Assembly (NCBI GenBank): GCA_964371865.1
Contig: CAYJOR010000003.1
Span: forward strand, 1 to 64,000
Length of the DNA: 64,000 nt
Direction of reading: 5' to 3'
Source: CAYJAZ01 sp964371865
GTDB lineage: Bacteria > Desulfobacterota > Desulfovibrionia > Desulfovibrionales > Desulfovibrionaceae
Below the pieces are notes generated by a model. That model was not told the DNA's origin. It searched no databases and saw nothing but the letters and a program-made list of their open reading frames with translations. The number at the start of each line of letters is the position of its first letter. The first letter of the stretch is position 1. The position numbers and the translations under genes are program-made. Positions 24,722 through 32,451 of the stretch are shown here, piece by piece.

Positions 24722-25405
24722 ATGGCAATTCGTAAAATAATAGAAATAGATAAAGCAAAATGTAATGCTTGCGGTGAGTGCATTCCCTCATGTGCGGAAC
24801 ATGCGCTTTTTATAGAAGATAATGAATTAAAAATTCGTGAAGATAAACTTTGTGACGGTTTAGGTGCATGCCTAAATGCTTGTCCAAAAGATGCGTTAAA
24901 AATCATTGAACGTGAAGCAGATGAATTTGATCATGAAGCCGTTGCAGAATTTGAGCGTTGTAATTCATTAAAACCACAAACATTTGAAGCAGTAAAAACA
25001 GAATCTACACAAGCAACAGCACTGCAAAACTGGCCGGTGAAACTATCATTAGTATCTTCAAAAGTTGGATTTCTAAAAAATGCAACTCTTAGTATAGCAG
25101 CAGATTGTTCAGCTTTTGCCTGTTCAAATTTCCATAAAAGATACACAAAAGATAATGTAATGCTTGTAGGTTGCCCAAGACTTGAAGATAAAGCGCAAAT
25201 GGTTGATAAAATGGCTGAAATTTTCAGAAATGCAGAAACAAAACAAATTAACGTTCTGCGCATGGAAGTTCCGTGCTGTGTTATACCTGAACTTGTTCAA
25301 AAAGCTATTGAAAAGAATGCTGATATTGAACAACCAAATGTTCAAGTAAAAATTATGAAATCTAATGGAATGGAACTAATGGCTCGCTTGTTTTCATCTA
25401 TGTAA
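24722..25405 (+). CDS. Two-[4Fe-4S] ferredoxin-domain protein of the heme operon
   Basis: A 227-residue protein. Residues ~1-65 carry two ferredoxin-type cluster motifs, CNACGECIPSC and CDGLGACLNACP. A linker rich in Ala/Glu/Thr leads to a C-terminal domain with ADCSAFAC, VGCPRLED and VPCCVIPEL, suggesting more Cys ligands or redox sites. It starts 15 bases after ahbD, so it is likely co-expressed. It may supply electrons to the radical SAM enzyme, but that is inferred from position only. I know similar proteins from sulfate reducers but no assigned function. Confidence 0.7.
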   Translation: MAIRKIIEIDKAKCNACGECIPSCAEHALFIEDNELKIREDKLCDGLGACLNACPKDALKIIEREADEFDHEAVAEFERCNSLKPQTFEAVKTESTQATALQNWPVKLSLVSSKVGFLKNATLSIAADCSAFACSNFHKRYTKDNVMLVGCPRLEDKAQMVDKMAEIFRNAETKQINVLRMEVPCCVIPELVQKAIEKNADIEQPNVQVKIMKSNGMELMARLFSSM

Positions 25406-25417
25406 GGATTTGAAATT

Positions 25418-26335
25418 ATGAATAATTTGCTAAATGAAATTGGTAATACTCCAATTGTGTTTCTTCCTAAAATTTCAGAAAAATACAATGCAAAAATTTT
25501 TGTGAAGCTTGAAGGGAGAAACCCTGGAGGGTCTATAAAAGATAGAGTTGCTTATCAAATGCTAAAACATGCAGTTGATACAGGACAGATTTCAGAAGGT
25601 GGAACAATTATTGAGCCTACAAGCGGAAATACTGGGATAGGCCTTGCGCTTGTCGCTAGATTTTTCAAGTTGAAAACAATACTTGTAATGCCAGAAACAA
25701 TGTCACTTGAAAGACGTAAACTCTTAGCGGCTTACGGCGCAGAACTTGTTCTAACTCCAGCAACAAAAGGAATGGGAGGGGCAGTTGAAAAAGCTATAGA
25801 ATTACAAGCAACTACTGAAAATTCCTTTATGCCAAACCAATTTTCCAATCCTCAATGTATTCAAGCGCACGTTCTTACAACTGCGCCTGAAATTGATATA
25901 TTTATGCAAAATAATTCATTAAATTTTGATGCTTTCCTTGCTGGAGTTGGCACGGGTGGCACAATAAGCGGCGTTGGAAGATACTTTAAAGAAAATGGTA
26001 AAACAATTCAAATAATTGCGATAGAGCCATCTACTTCAGCTGTACTTTCTGGTAAACCAGTGGGTACACACGGAATACAAGGTATTGGAGCAGGTTTTGT
26101 GCCCGAAAACTTTGATAGGGAAGTAGTTGATTCTATTTATAAAGTATCAACTGATGAAGCTATTACTTCAGCAAAAGAACTTATGAATATGGAAGGTATT
26201 TCGTGTGGTATATCTTCAGGTGCGAATCTATTTTGCGCTAAAAAATATGCTAAAGCTAATCCTGATTCAACAATATTGACTATAATCCCTGATGCTTTAG
26301 ATAAGTATCTTTCAACAGCTTTGTGCGCGGAATAA
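25418..26335 (+). CDS. cysK: Cysteine synthase (O-acetylserine sulfhydrylase)
   Basis: A 305-residue PLP enzyme that makes cysteine from O-acetylserine and sulfide. The PLP Lys is in GGSIKDRVA, the substrate loop is EPTSGNTGIGLA, and GTGGTISGVGRYFKE binds the phosphate. AAGGATTTG lies before the ATG, only 12 bases after the ferredoxin gene. The next gene, cysE, makes the substrate. The end is unusually short (ALCAE), but the domain is complete. Confidence 0.95.
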   Translation: MNNLLNEIGNTPIVFLPKISEKYNAKIFVKLEGRNPGGSIKDRVAYQMLKHAVDTGQISEGGTIIEPTSGNTGIGLALVARFFKLKTILVMPETMSLERRKLLAAYGAELVLTPATKGMGGAVEKAIELQATTENSFMPNQFSNPQCIQAHVLTTAPEIDIFMQNNSLNFDAFLAGVGTGGTISGVGRYFKENGKTIQIIAIEPSTSAVLSGKPVGTHGIQGIGAGFVPENFDREVVDSIYKVSTDEAITSAKELMNMEGISCGISSGANLFCAKKYAKANPDSTILTIIPDALDKYLSTALCAE

Positions 26336-26384
26336 ATTTAGCTTACTTAACTTGACTGCTTAGAAGTACTAAAAAGGATAAAGT

Positions 26385-27278
26385 ATGAAAATTGCACCAA
26401 AACGTATTAGTAATATCGATGAAATTACAGAATTGCTTTGCGATTCTGAACAGTTAGAAGAAGTGCTTCACGCAAATCTTTGTAATACATCAATGCCTTC
26501 TACAGAGGCATTATCTGAAATTATGGAAAGACTTAAAGCTATACTTTTTCCGGGCTTTTTTGGAACTTCAAAAGTGTATCCTGAATCAATACGTTATCAT
26601 GTTTCAGCAAGCTTAGATTCTATTTATAGAATGTTAAAAGATCAAATTATACGTGGCGGTTGCTTTGCTTGTGCTGAGTATGCTCAAGATTGTTATGGTT
26701 GTGAAAAGGTTTCTCATCAAATGACTATGGACTTTTTGGCAACTCTACCTAAAATACGTAACTTATTAGCATCTGACGCGAAAGCTGCGTATGAAGGTGA
26801 TCCAGCAGCAACATCACCGGGTGAAGCAATTTTTTGCTATCCATCCATGCTTGCAATGACACATCATAGAATTGCCCACGAACTTTACAAGTTGAAAGTA
26901 CCTTTAATCCCAAGAATAATTGCTGAAATGGCACATTCTAAAACAGGTATAGATATTCACCCAGGTGCACAGATTGATGAATATTTCTTTATTGATCACG
27001 GAACCGGTGTTGTAATTGGAGAAACTTGTATAATTGGAAAGGGTTGTAGGATTTATCAAGGTGTAACTCTTGGAGCTTTGTCTTTCCCAAAAGGTGAAGA
27101 TGGTGTTTTACTAAAGGGCAATGCTCGTCACCCAGTTTTAGAAGATTATGTAACTGTATACGCCGGTGCAACAATTTTAGGTCGTATAACTATAGGAAAT
27201 AATTGCATAATAGGCGGAAACACATGGGTGACTAACGATGTTGAACCAAATTCAAAAGTAATGGTTAAAAATCATTAA
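26385..27278 (+). CDS. cysE: Serine O-acetyltransferase
   Basis: A 297-residue member of the longer EpsC-type class. A helical N-terminal region (~1-185, with CFACAEYAQDCYGCEK, unusually Cys-rich) precedes the left-handed beta-helix of hexapeptide repeats (GIDIHPGAQIDEYFFIDH through VTLGALS and NCIIGGNTWV). Catalytic His and Asp positions lie in IDIHPGAQI and FIDHGTG. It makes O-acetylserine for CysK encoded just upstream. Its C terminus lacks an obvious Ile-ending CysK-docking tail (it ends MVKNH). Confidence 0.92.
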   Translation: MKIAPKRISNIDEITELLCDSEQLEEVLHANLCNTSMPSTEALSEIMERLKAILFPGFFGTSKVYPESIRYHVSASLDSIYRMLKDQIIRGGCFACAEYAQDCYGCEKVSHQMTMDFLATLPKIRNLLASDAKAAYEGDPAATSPGEAIFCYPSMLAMTHHRIAHELYKLKVPLIPRIIAEMAHSKTGIDIHPGAQIDEYFFIDHGTGVVIGETCIIGKGCRIYQGVTLGALSFPKGEDGVLLKGNARHPVLEDYVTVYAGATILGRITIGNNCIIGGNTWVTNDVEPNSKVMVKNH

Positions 27279-27311
27279 AAACTGTTTATTATAGTTTCTA
27301 TAAACTAAGGC

Positions 27312-27339
27312 TTGACAAGTAAAAAGTTATGGTTAAACT
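27312..27339 (+). promoter_or_regulatory. Predicted promoter of grpE
   Basis: TTGACA (27312-27317), 16-bp spacer, TAAACT (27334-27339). No CIRCE dyad is visible. Confidence 0.45.
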
Positions 27340-27369
27340 ATGTGAGTAAGAAAAATAATTGAGGTAACT

Positions 27370-27957
27370 ATGTCAAATACATACAACAAAAAAGGTAAAG
27401 TTCATAGCATGGAAGGCGATATGAATCTTTCAGCAGAAGCTCAAACTCTTTTTGAACAATACGCAAGTGAAGCTGAAATTCCTGTGGAAGATCAAATAAT
27501 AAATGAAGTTGAAGCAGAACTTTGTCCAAAATGCACCGCAGCCCTTAAAGAAGCAGAAGAGTTTAAATTACGCGCTCTAGCTGAAATGGATAACTTCAAA
27601 AAACGTCTCCAAAGAGAAAAAGAAGAGCAAGCGAAATTTGCAGGTGAAAATATTCTACAAGACATAATTCCTGCTATTGATAACCTTGATTTAGCACTCC
27701 AATATACAAGTAATGAAGCATGCCAAGATATCCTTATCGGCGTGCAAATGACTCGCAAACTTTTACTTGATAGCCTAAAAAATCACGGATTAGTACAAAT
27801 TTCTGATGAAAACGGTGAGTTTAATCCAGAAATCCATGAAGCAGTTGGACAAGAAGAAAGCGAACTACCTTCAAATTCAATTGTCAAACTTTTACAAAAA
27901 GGATATATGTTAAAAGACAGACTTTTACGTCCTGCAAAAGTTATTGTTTCAAAATAA
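27370..27957 (+). CDS. grpE: Nucleotide exchange factor GrpE
   Basis: A 195-residue DnaK co-chaperone. The long coiled coil (FKLRALAEMDNFKKRLQREKEEQAKFA) is followed by the beta-wing domain with GVQMTRKLLLDSLKNHGL and NPEIHEAVGQEES...GYMLKDRLLRPAKV. Just before the coil is a CPKC pair, which is unusual for GrpE in general. No dnaK or dnaJ is adjacent. GAGGTAACT lies before the ATG. Confidence 0.95.
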   Translation: MSNTYNKKGKVHSMEGDMNLSAEAQTLFEQYASEAEIPVEDQIINEVEAELCPKCTAALKEAEEFKLRALAEMDNFKKRLQREKEEQAKFAGENILQDIIPAIDNLDLALQYTSNEACQDILIGVQMTRKLLLDSLKNHGLVQISDENGEFNPEIHEAVGQEESELPSNSIVKLLQKGYMLKDRLLRPAKVIVSK

Positions 27958-27995
27958 TTGTTTCAAGCGATTGAAATAAATAAAAGTTGGTATAC

Positions 27996-28814
27996 ATGTC
28001 GAATAACTCTAAAGAGCTCTTAGATATTCAAAGTAATAAGTCTGAAATCCCAATTCCTATTGATAGAGTTGGTGTTAAAAAAGTTCAAATACCTCTAATA
28101 GTTAGAGATAAAATTGCTGGTGTTCAACATACTATTGCTGAGGTTGATATGGCTGTGGACTTGCCTGCTGAATTTAAAGGTACGCATATGAGTAGATTTA
28201 TTGAATCACTCGAAAAATGGCGTATTATAAATCCAGAAGGGTTAGACTATTCAAGTCTTAAAGCATTACTTGAAGATATTAGAGAAAAACTTCAAGCATA
28301 TTCATCATATGTGCGTTTTTCTTTTCCTTATGCTTGTATAAGAACAGCTCCAATATCGAAGGCAAAAGCTCCTGTTTTTTACAATTGTGCATTTGTTGGA
28401 GAAAAAAGCGCAGACGGTCAAACACACTTTATACTTGAAGTTAAAGTGCCAGTAACGACTGTTTGCCCGTGTTCTAAAGCAATTAGTAAAGGCGGAGCTC
28501 ATGGGCAACGTACTGTAATAAATCTAAAAGTTGAGATGAATAAATTCAACTGGATTGAAGACTTTATTGAACTTGCAAATGAAAGCGGTTCTGCTCAAAT
28601 CTATACTCTAGTGAAAAGACAAGATGAAAAAGAGTTGACGGAAAATGCTTACGATAACCCACACTTTGTTGAAGATGTAGTGCGTTCACTCGCTCATAAA
28701 CTTAACCAACTAACTGATATTATATCTTATTCTATTGAAGCAGAGAGTGAGGAATCAATTCATCCACACAATGCTTTTGCAGTGGTTAGCTCAAAAACGA
28801 CAAGTAAGAAATAA
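27996..28814 (+). CDS. folE2: GTP cyclohydrolase FolE2
   Basis: A 272-residue type IB GTP cyclohydrolase that opens the folate route without the zinc-dependent FolE. The metal/catalytic Cys is in VTTVCPCSKAIS. FKGTHMSRFIE and SEESIHPHNAFA are family signatures. I chose the ATG at 27996. A TTG at 27987 is in frame, and neither start has a clear ribosome site. It is followed after 9 bases by the molybdopterin-type gene. Confidence 0.9.
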   Translation: MSNNSKELLDIQSNKSEIPIPIDRVGVKKVQIPLIVRDKIAGVQHTIAEVDMAVDLPAEFKGTHMSRFIESLEKWRIINPEGLDYSSLKALLEDIREKLQAYSSYVRFSFPYACIRTAPISKAKAPVFYNCAFVGEKSADGQTHFILEVKVPVTTVCPCSKAISKGGAHGQRTVINLKVEMNKFNWIEDFIELANESGSAQIYTLVKRQDEKELTENAYDNPHFVEDVVRSLAHKLNQLTDIISYSIEAESEESIHPHNAFAVVSSKTTSKK

Positions 28815-28823
28815 GGATTTTTT

Positions 28824-29582
28824 ATGCTTGAAATTACAATGCAAGACTCTGAAATAAATGCTATTTTACCTCTTTCTTCCAAAAAAATTGAAGTGAATTC
28901 GCATATATTAACAGGCGGTAATGTACAACTTCCAATAGGAACTTATTTAATTAATGATAATATTAAATATTTTCAGGTGGTTGGGTATCAAGAATTTCCA
29001 TTGTCTCAGCATATTTTTTCTTTACCTCAACTTAAAGCACTTAGAAAAATTGAAAGTGGAAAACTTACTTTTTCACCATCACATGAAGGTTATTCACTTG
29101 CAGTTGTAACTCTATCTGATAAAGGATATCAAGGCGATAGAGAAGATACAAGTGGAATGATAATTCATAATATTATGCAAAATGCTTTGCCTCTTTCTCA
29201 TATATCGCATTATATTTTACCAGATAATCCTTTAAGACTAAAGGCACTTGTAACTAATCTTGCGTATGAAAGAAAGTATGATATAATTATTTCAACAGGC
29301 GGAACAGGAATTGCTCCTACAGATCTTACTCCGGAAGCTCTAATCCCTTTACTATCAAGACGATTTCACGGTTTTGAACAAGCGATGATGACTGCAAGTT
29401 TTGCTAAAACTCCAAACGCTCTCATTTCTCGCGCATTTGTTGGTACTATGGATAAAAGTTTTATTGTTGCGCTTCAGGGCAGCCCAAAAGCTGTGCGCGA
29501 AAACTTAGAAACTATTCTTCCGGCACTTCCTCATTCTCTCGAAAAATTACATGGTAGCACTGCGGATTGTGCAACTCTATAA
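28824..29582 (+). CDS. MogA/MoaB-type molybdopterin adenylyltransferase
   Basis: A 252-residue protein with a ~90-residue N-terminal extension of unclear nature. The MoCF-biosynth domain then runs TLSDKGYQGDREDTSG (active-site Asp/Ser region), STGGTGIAPTDLTPEA and VALQGSPKAVRENL. It should adenylate molybdopterin on the way to Mo or W cofactor. The N-terminal region may be a degenerate MOSC-like or dimerisation part. Mo/W enzymes such as formate dehydrogenases are expected in sulfate reducers, but none is encoded here. Confidence 0.82.
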   Translation: MLEITMQDSEINAILPLSSKKIEVNSHILTGGNVQLPIGTYLINDNIKYFQVVGYQEFPLSQHIFSLPQLKALRKIESGKLTFSPSHEGYSLAVVTLSDKGYQGDREDTSGMIIHNIMQNALPLSHISHYILPDNPLRLKALVTNLAYERKYDIIISTGGTGIAPTDLTPEALIPLLSRRFHGFEQAMMTASFAKTPNALISRAFVGTMDKSFIVALQGSPKAVRENLETILPALPHSLEKLHGSTADCATL

Positions 29583-29614
29583 AAATACTATTAATATAAA
29601 TAGTTATACCGAGC

Positions 29615-29643
29615 TTGACGAATAGGCAAGTTCGATGTATATA
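29615..29643 (+). promoter_or_regulatory. Predicted promoter of rsfS
   Basis: TTGACG (29615-29620), 17-bp spacer, TATATA (29638-29643), overlapping TATAAT at 29640. An imperfect dyad CGAGCTTG/CAAGTTCG overlaps the -35 region. Confidence 0.45.
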
Positions 29644-29719
29644 ATAAAAAACTTTTTGTCTAAGGTGTGTTTTTCGTGATTAGAAATATACCTAAAAGTG
29701 AAGTTTAAAGGAAAAATAC

Positions 29720-30088
29720 ATGCAAGCAAAAAAAATTATCTTTTCAACTCTTCCTACTATAGAGAAGATGAAAGTTATTAAATCTCTCCTACAAGAACAA
29801 AAAGCAGAAAATATTGTAGCTCTTGATGTTCATGCACATTCTCAACTTACTGATATCGTTCTTATTGTAACAGCAGGTAGTCTTCGTCATGCTAAGGCTT
29901 TAGCTGACAAATTAGCTGAAACTGCAAAAAAAGAAAATTATGAATTTTTGCACACTGAAGGCTACGAAAGTGCACAGTGGATTTTGGTTGATATGAATGA
30001 TCTAGTAATACATATCTTCCAAGATGAGTCTCGCAGACTTTATGATCTTGAATCACTTTGGAATGAAGCTCCTGAAATAAAAGAGTAA
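29720..30088 (+). CDS. rsfS: Ribosome silencing factor RsfS
   Basis: A 122-residue Iojap-family protein that binds ribosomal protein uL14 and blocks subunit joining during starvation. Family blocks visible are ALDV, LTDIVLIVTAGSLRHAKALAD and TEGYESAQWILVDMNDLVIHIFQDESRRLYDLESLW. Length is normal. The common neighbour nadD is not present. AAGGAAAAA lies before the ATG. Confidence 0.93.
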   Translation: MQAKKIIFSTLPTIEKMKVIKSLLQEQKAENIVALDVHAHSQLTDIVLIVTAGSLRHAKALADKLAETAKKENYEFLHTEGYESAQWILVDMNDLVIHIFQDESRRLYDLESLWNEAPEIKE

Positions 30089-30097
30089 TTTTTTATT

Positions 30098-30142
30098 TAG
30101 ATTAAGAGGGAAAGTATAGTTATTCTTATCTCTCTTAATCTA
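30098..30142 (+). terminator. Hairpin after rsfS
   Basis: TAGATTAAGAG (30098-30108) pairs with CTCTTAATCTA (30132-30142), extended inward by three more pairs. No T-run. Confidence 0.5.
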
Positions 30143-30494
30143 TACTTGACTTAATCGAAAAAACTTGTAACACTTAATCAGTTCTTGAAGTTGTATAGTA
30201 TTCTGTAAATAATTTTATGTTTTTTGATTTGAATTATTTGCGTATTTTTAAATTTTTCTAACTTCTAAATTGAAATCTCTTGTTATATCGGACGCACGCT
30301 GCATTATACTATTAAGGATTTTTTCAGACTTATCTTTCTAATTTTATTATTGGATTTTAATACTTTTATTAAATAATGTATATTAATTTAAATTTTTCTT
30401 CTACAAACCTATAGTTTATGAAAAAAATGACGTTTTAAAAAATTAGAAGCTTGTAAAGTAATTAAATAAATCTTTAAACCATTAGGTGAAAAAT
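30143..30494. other. Gene-free stretch upstream of the chemoreceptor
   Basis: About 350 bp, very AT-rich. No reading frame, tRNA-like fold or repeat was found. It presumably holds the chemoreceptor promoter, but I could not pick one with confidence. Confidence 0.4.
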
Positions 30495-32327
30495 ATGTTT
30501 AAAAATAAATCAATTGGATTTAAATTTTATGCAACTCTATTTTCAACGTTAGCGTTTATGTTTGGTATTGTTGTAATATTTTATTTTGCAATTAACCACA
30601 TATCTGATGAAAGTAGTAAGCTTGCTGGCCGACAAATGTATGAACTTCAAAAAGATCGTATAAAAGATATTACTCTTGCAGCGATTAAAGGAATTGAAGT
30701 TCAAATTCAAGGTAAAACTCCAGAAGAACAACTTGAAATTATTGATGATTTTGTATCAGAATCACGCTTTGATGTGAATGATTCCGGATATTTCTTCGTT
30801 TATGAAAAAACAGTTCCAGTTGTGCATCCTGTTAATAGACCTCTCCAAGGAAAAGACTTGAAAGATGTTTCAGATTCGGAAGGGGTAAAGTATGTTTTGG
30901 AACTCTATAGAGCTGCTGAAAGAGGTGGCGATTTTGTAACTTATGTTTATCCAAAACCAGATGGAGAAATTGATCAAAAAACAGCTTATGCTGCTAATAT
31001 TACAGGTACTTCTTATTGGTTTGGAACAGGGGTTTATACTGAAAACGTTGCTATTTTACAAGGTGAACTTCGCGATAGTATGCAAGAGCAAGCTACTCAG
31101 GTTGAGCTCTATCTAATTGCATTAATTGTGGTTGTAATGATAGCTATTGTTTTTGCGTCAGTAAAAATTATCAACTCAATAACAAAACCGATTGGTGTTC
31201 TTACAAAGATCTCTGCTGAAGTTGGCGAAGGAAACTTAGATGCCGGCAAGCGTGTAACTGAAGTTTCTCAAAACACCAGTAGCGATAAAACAAAAGATGA
31301 AGTCATCATTATGGCAAATGCGATTAGTCAAATGGTGCATTCATTAAAAGAAAAAATTATGGACGCCGAAAATGCAATTGAAGAAAGCAAAAGAAATGCT
31401 GCAAAAATTCAAGAAGCTTTAGATTCTGCTGCTCTTGCTGAAAAAAGTGCAAATGCAAAAACTGAACATATGTTATCAGTAGCTGATCAACTTGAGGAAG
31501 TTGTCACTAGATTTACTCACGCATCACAGCAACTTAGTCAAACAGTTAGCGAATGTGAACGTGGTGCATCAGAACAGGCTGATCAAATTTCATCAACTTC
31601 AGTGGCTATGGATGAAATGAATCTGACCGTAACTAACGTTGCTCAAAATGCAAGCTTAGCGTCAAAAGTTTCATCAGAAACAGGAACAAAAGCTCATCTT
31701 GGAGGCAATATTGCAAATGAAGCAATTACAAGCATGCAAGAAGTAGAAAGTTTAACAACCAGACTTATGGAAGATATGCAAAGCCTAGATGTAAGCGCGA
31801 AATCAATTGACCAAGTTATGGGAGTTATTTCAGAAATTGCAGATCAAACAAACCTCCTTGCCTTGAATGCTGCGATTGAAGCAGCCAGAGCTGGTGAAGC
31901 CGGAAGAGGATTTGCCGTTGTTGCTGATGAAGTTCGTAAACTAGCGGAAAAAACTATGGAATCAACAAGTGAAGTTGCTAAAATTATTACTGAAATTCAA
32001 CAAAGTGCAAGTCAAAGTCTAACACAAGCAGGAGCTGCATTCACAGCAATTGAAAAAGCCACTGAACGTGTAAAGCAATCTGGTGAAACATTAACGGAAA
32101 TTGCTGATATGACAAAAGATTCTGCTGAACAAGTTCATTCAATCGCTACAGCCGCAGAAGAACAATCCGCAACGACAAGACAAATTAAAGAAAGCATGGA
32201 TAGAGTAAATATCATTGCTCTTGCAACCGCAAGTAGTATGCAAGAAGCGACTCAATCAGTTCATGAACTTAGTAGTCAAGCTGGTGAATTAGCTAAGCTT
32301 ACGGGAAGTTTAAAAGCATCAAACTAG
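30495..32327 (+). CDS. Methyl-accepting chemotaxis protein with single Cache sensor
   Basis: A 610-residue chemoreceptor. Transmembrane helix 1 (~10-32), a periplasmic sCache_2-type domain (~35-185, with GYFFVYEKTVPVVHPVNRPL and YWFGTGVYT), helix 2 (~200-222), HAMP (~222-290), then the signalling domain. The CheA/CheW hairpin tip is EIADQTNLLALNAAIEAARAGEAGRGFAVVADEVRKLAEK. There is no C-terminal CheR/CheB pentapeptide. The ligand is unknown, though sCache_2 receptors often bind small carboxylates. I chose the ATG at 30495 with AGGTG upstream; a GTG at 30486 overlaps the ribosome site. The stop codon overlaps a copy of the dispersed motif. Confidence 0.92.
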   Translation: MFKNKSIGFKFYATLFSTLAFMFGIVVIFYFAINHISDESSKLAGRQMYELQKDRIKDITLAAIKGIEVQIQGKTPEEQLEIIDDFVSESRFDVNDSGYFFVYEKTVPVVHPVNRPLQGKDLKDVSDSEGVKYVLELYRAAERGGDFVTYVYPKPDGEIDQKTAYAANITGTSYWFGTGVYTENVAILQGELRDSMQEQATQVELYLIALIVVVMIAIVFASVKIINSITKPIGVLTKISAEVGEGNLDAGKRVTEVSQNTSSDKTKDEVIIMANAISQMVHSLKEKIMDAENAIEESKRNAAKIQEALDSAALAEKSANAKTEHMLSVADQLEEVVTRFTHASQQLSQTVSECERGASEQADQISSTSVAMDEMNLTVTNVAQNASLASKVSSETGTKAHLGGNIANEAITSMQEVESLTTRLMEDMQSLDVSAKSIDQVMGVISEIADQTNLLALNAAIEAARAGEAGRGFAVVADEVRKLAEKTMESTSEVAKIITEIQQSASQSLTQAGAAFTAIEKATERVKQSGETLTEIADMTKDSAEQVHSIATAAEEQSATTRQIKESMDRVNIIALATASSMQEATQSVHELSSQAGELAKLTGSLKASN

Positions 32328-32343
32328 GGTATTATATCTAAAT
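32324..32343 (+). repeat. Dispersed CTAG-motif copy on the chemoreceptor stop
   Basis: CTAGGGTATTATATCTAAAT. Its TAG is the stop codon of the chemoreceptor gene. Confidence 0.45.
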
Positions 32344-32359
32344 AAAAATTCATAACTAA

Positions 32360-32392
32360 AAAACGCCTATCAAGAAAGATAGGCGTTTTTTT
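32360..32392. terminator. Bidirectional intrinsic terminator
   Basis: AAAACGCCTATC (32360-32371) pairs with GATAGGCGTTTT (32378-32389) around AAGAAA, with A/T runs on both flanks, between convergent genes. Confidence 0.92.
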
Positions 32393-32451
32393 GATTAGTA
32401 GAAAGATAATCTAAAATTATAATAATTATGCTAATTAGGTCAAAATCAACT

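Noticed and set aside
24931..25263. 110-codon minus-strand frame inside the ferredoxin-domain gene
   Set aside because: Shadow of a good plus-strand coding frame.
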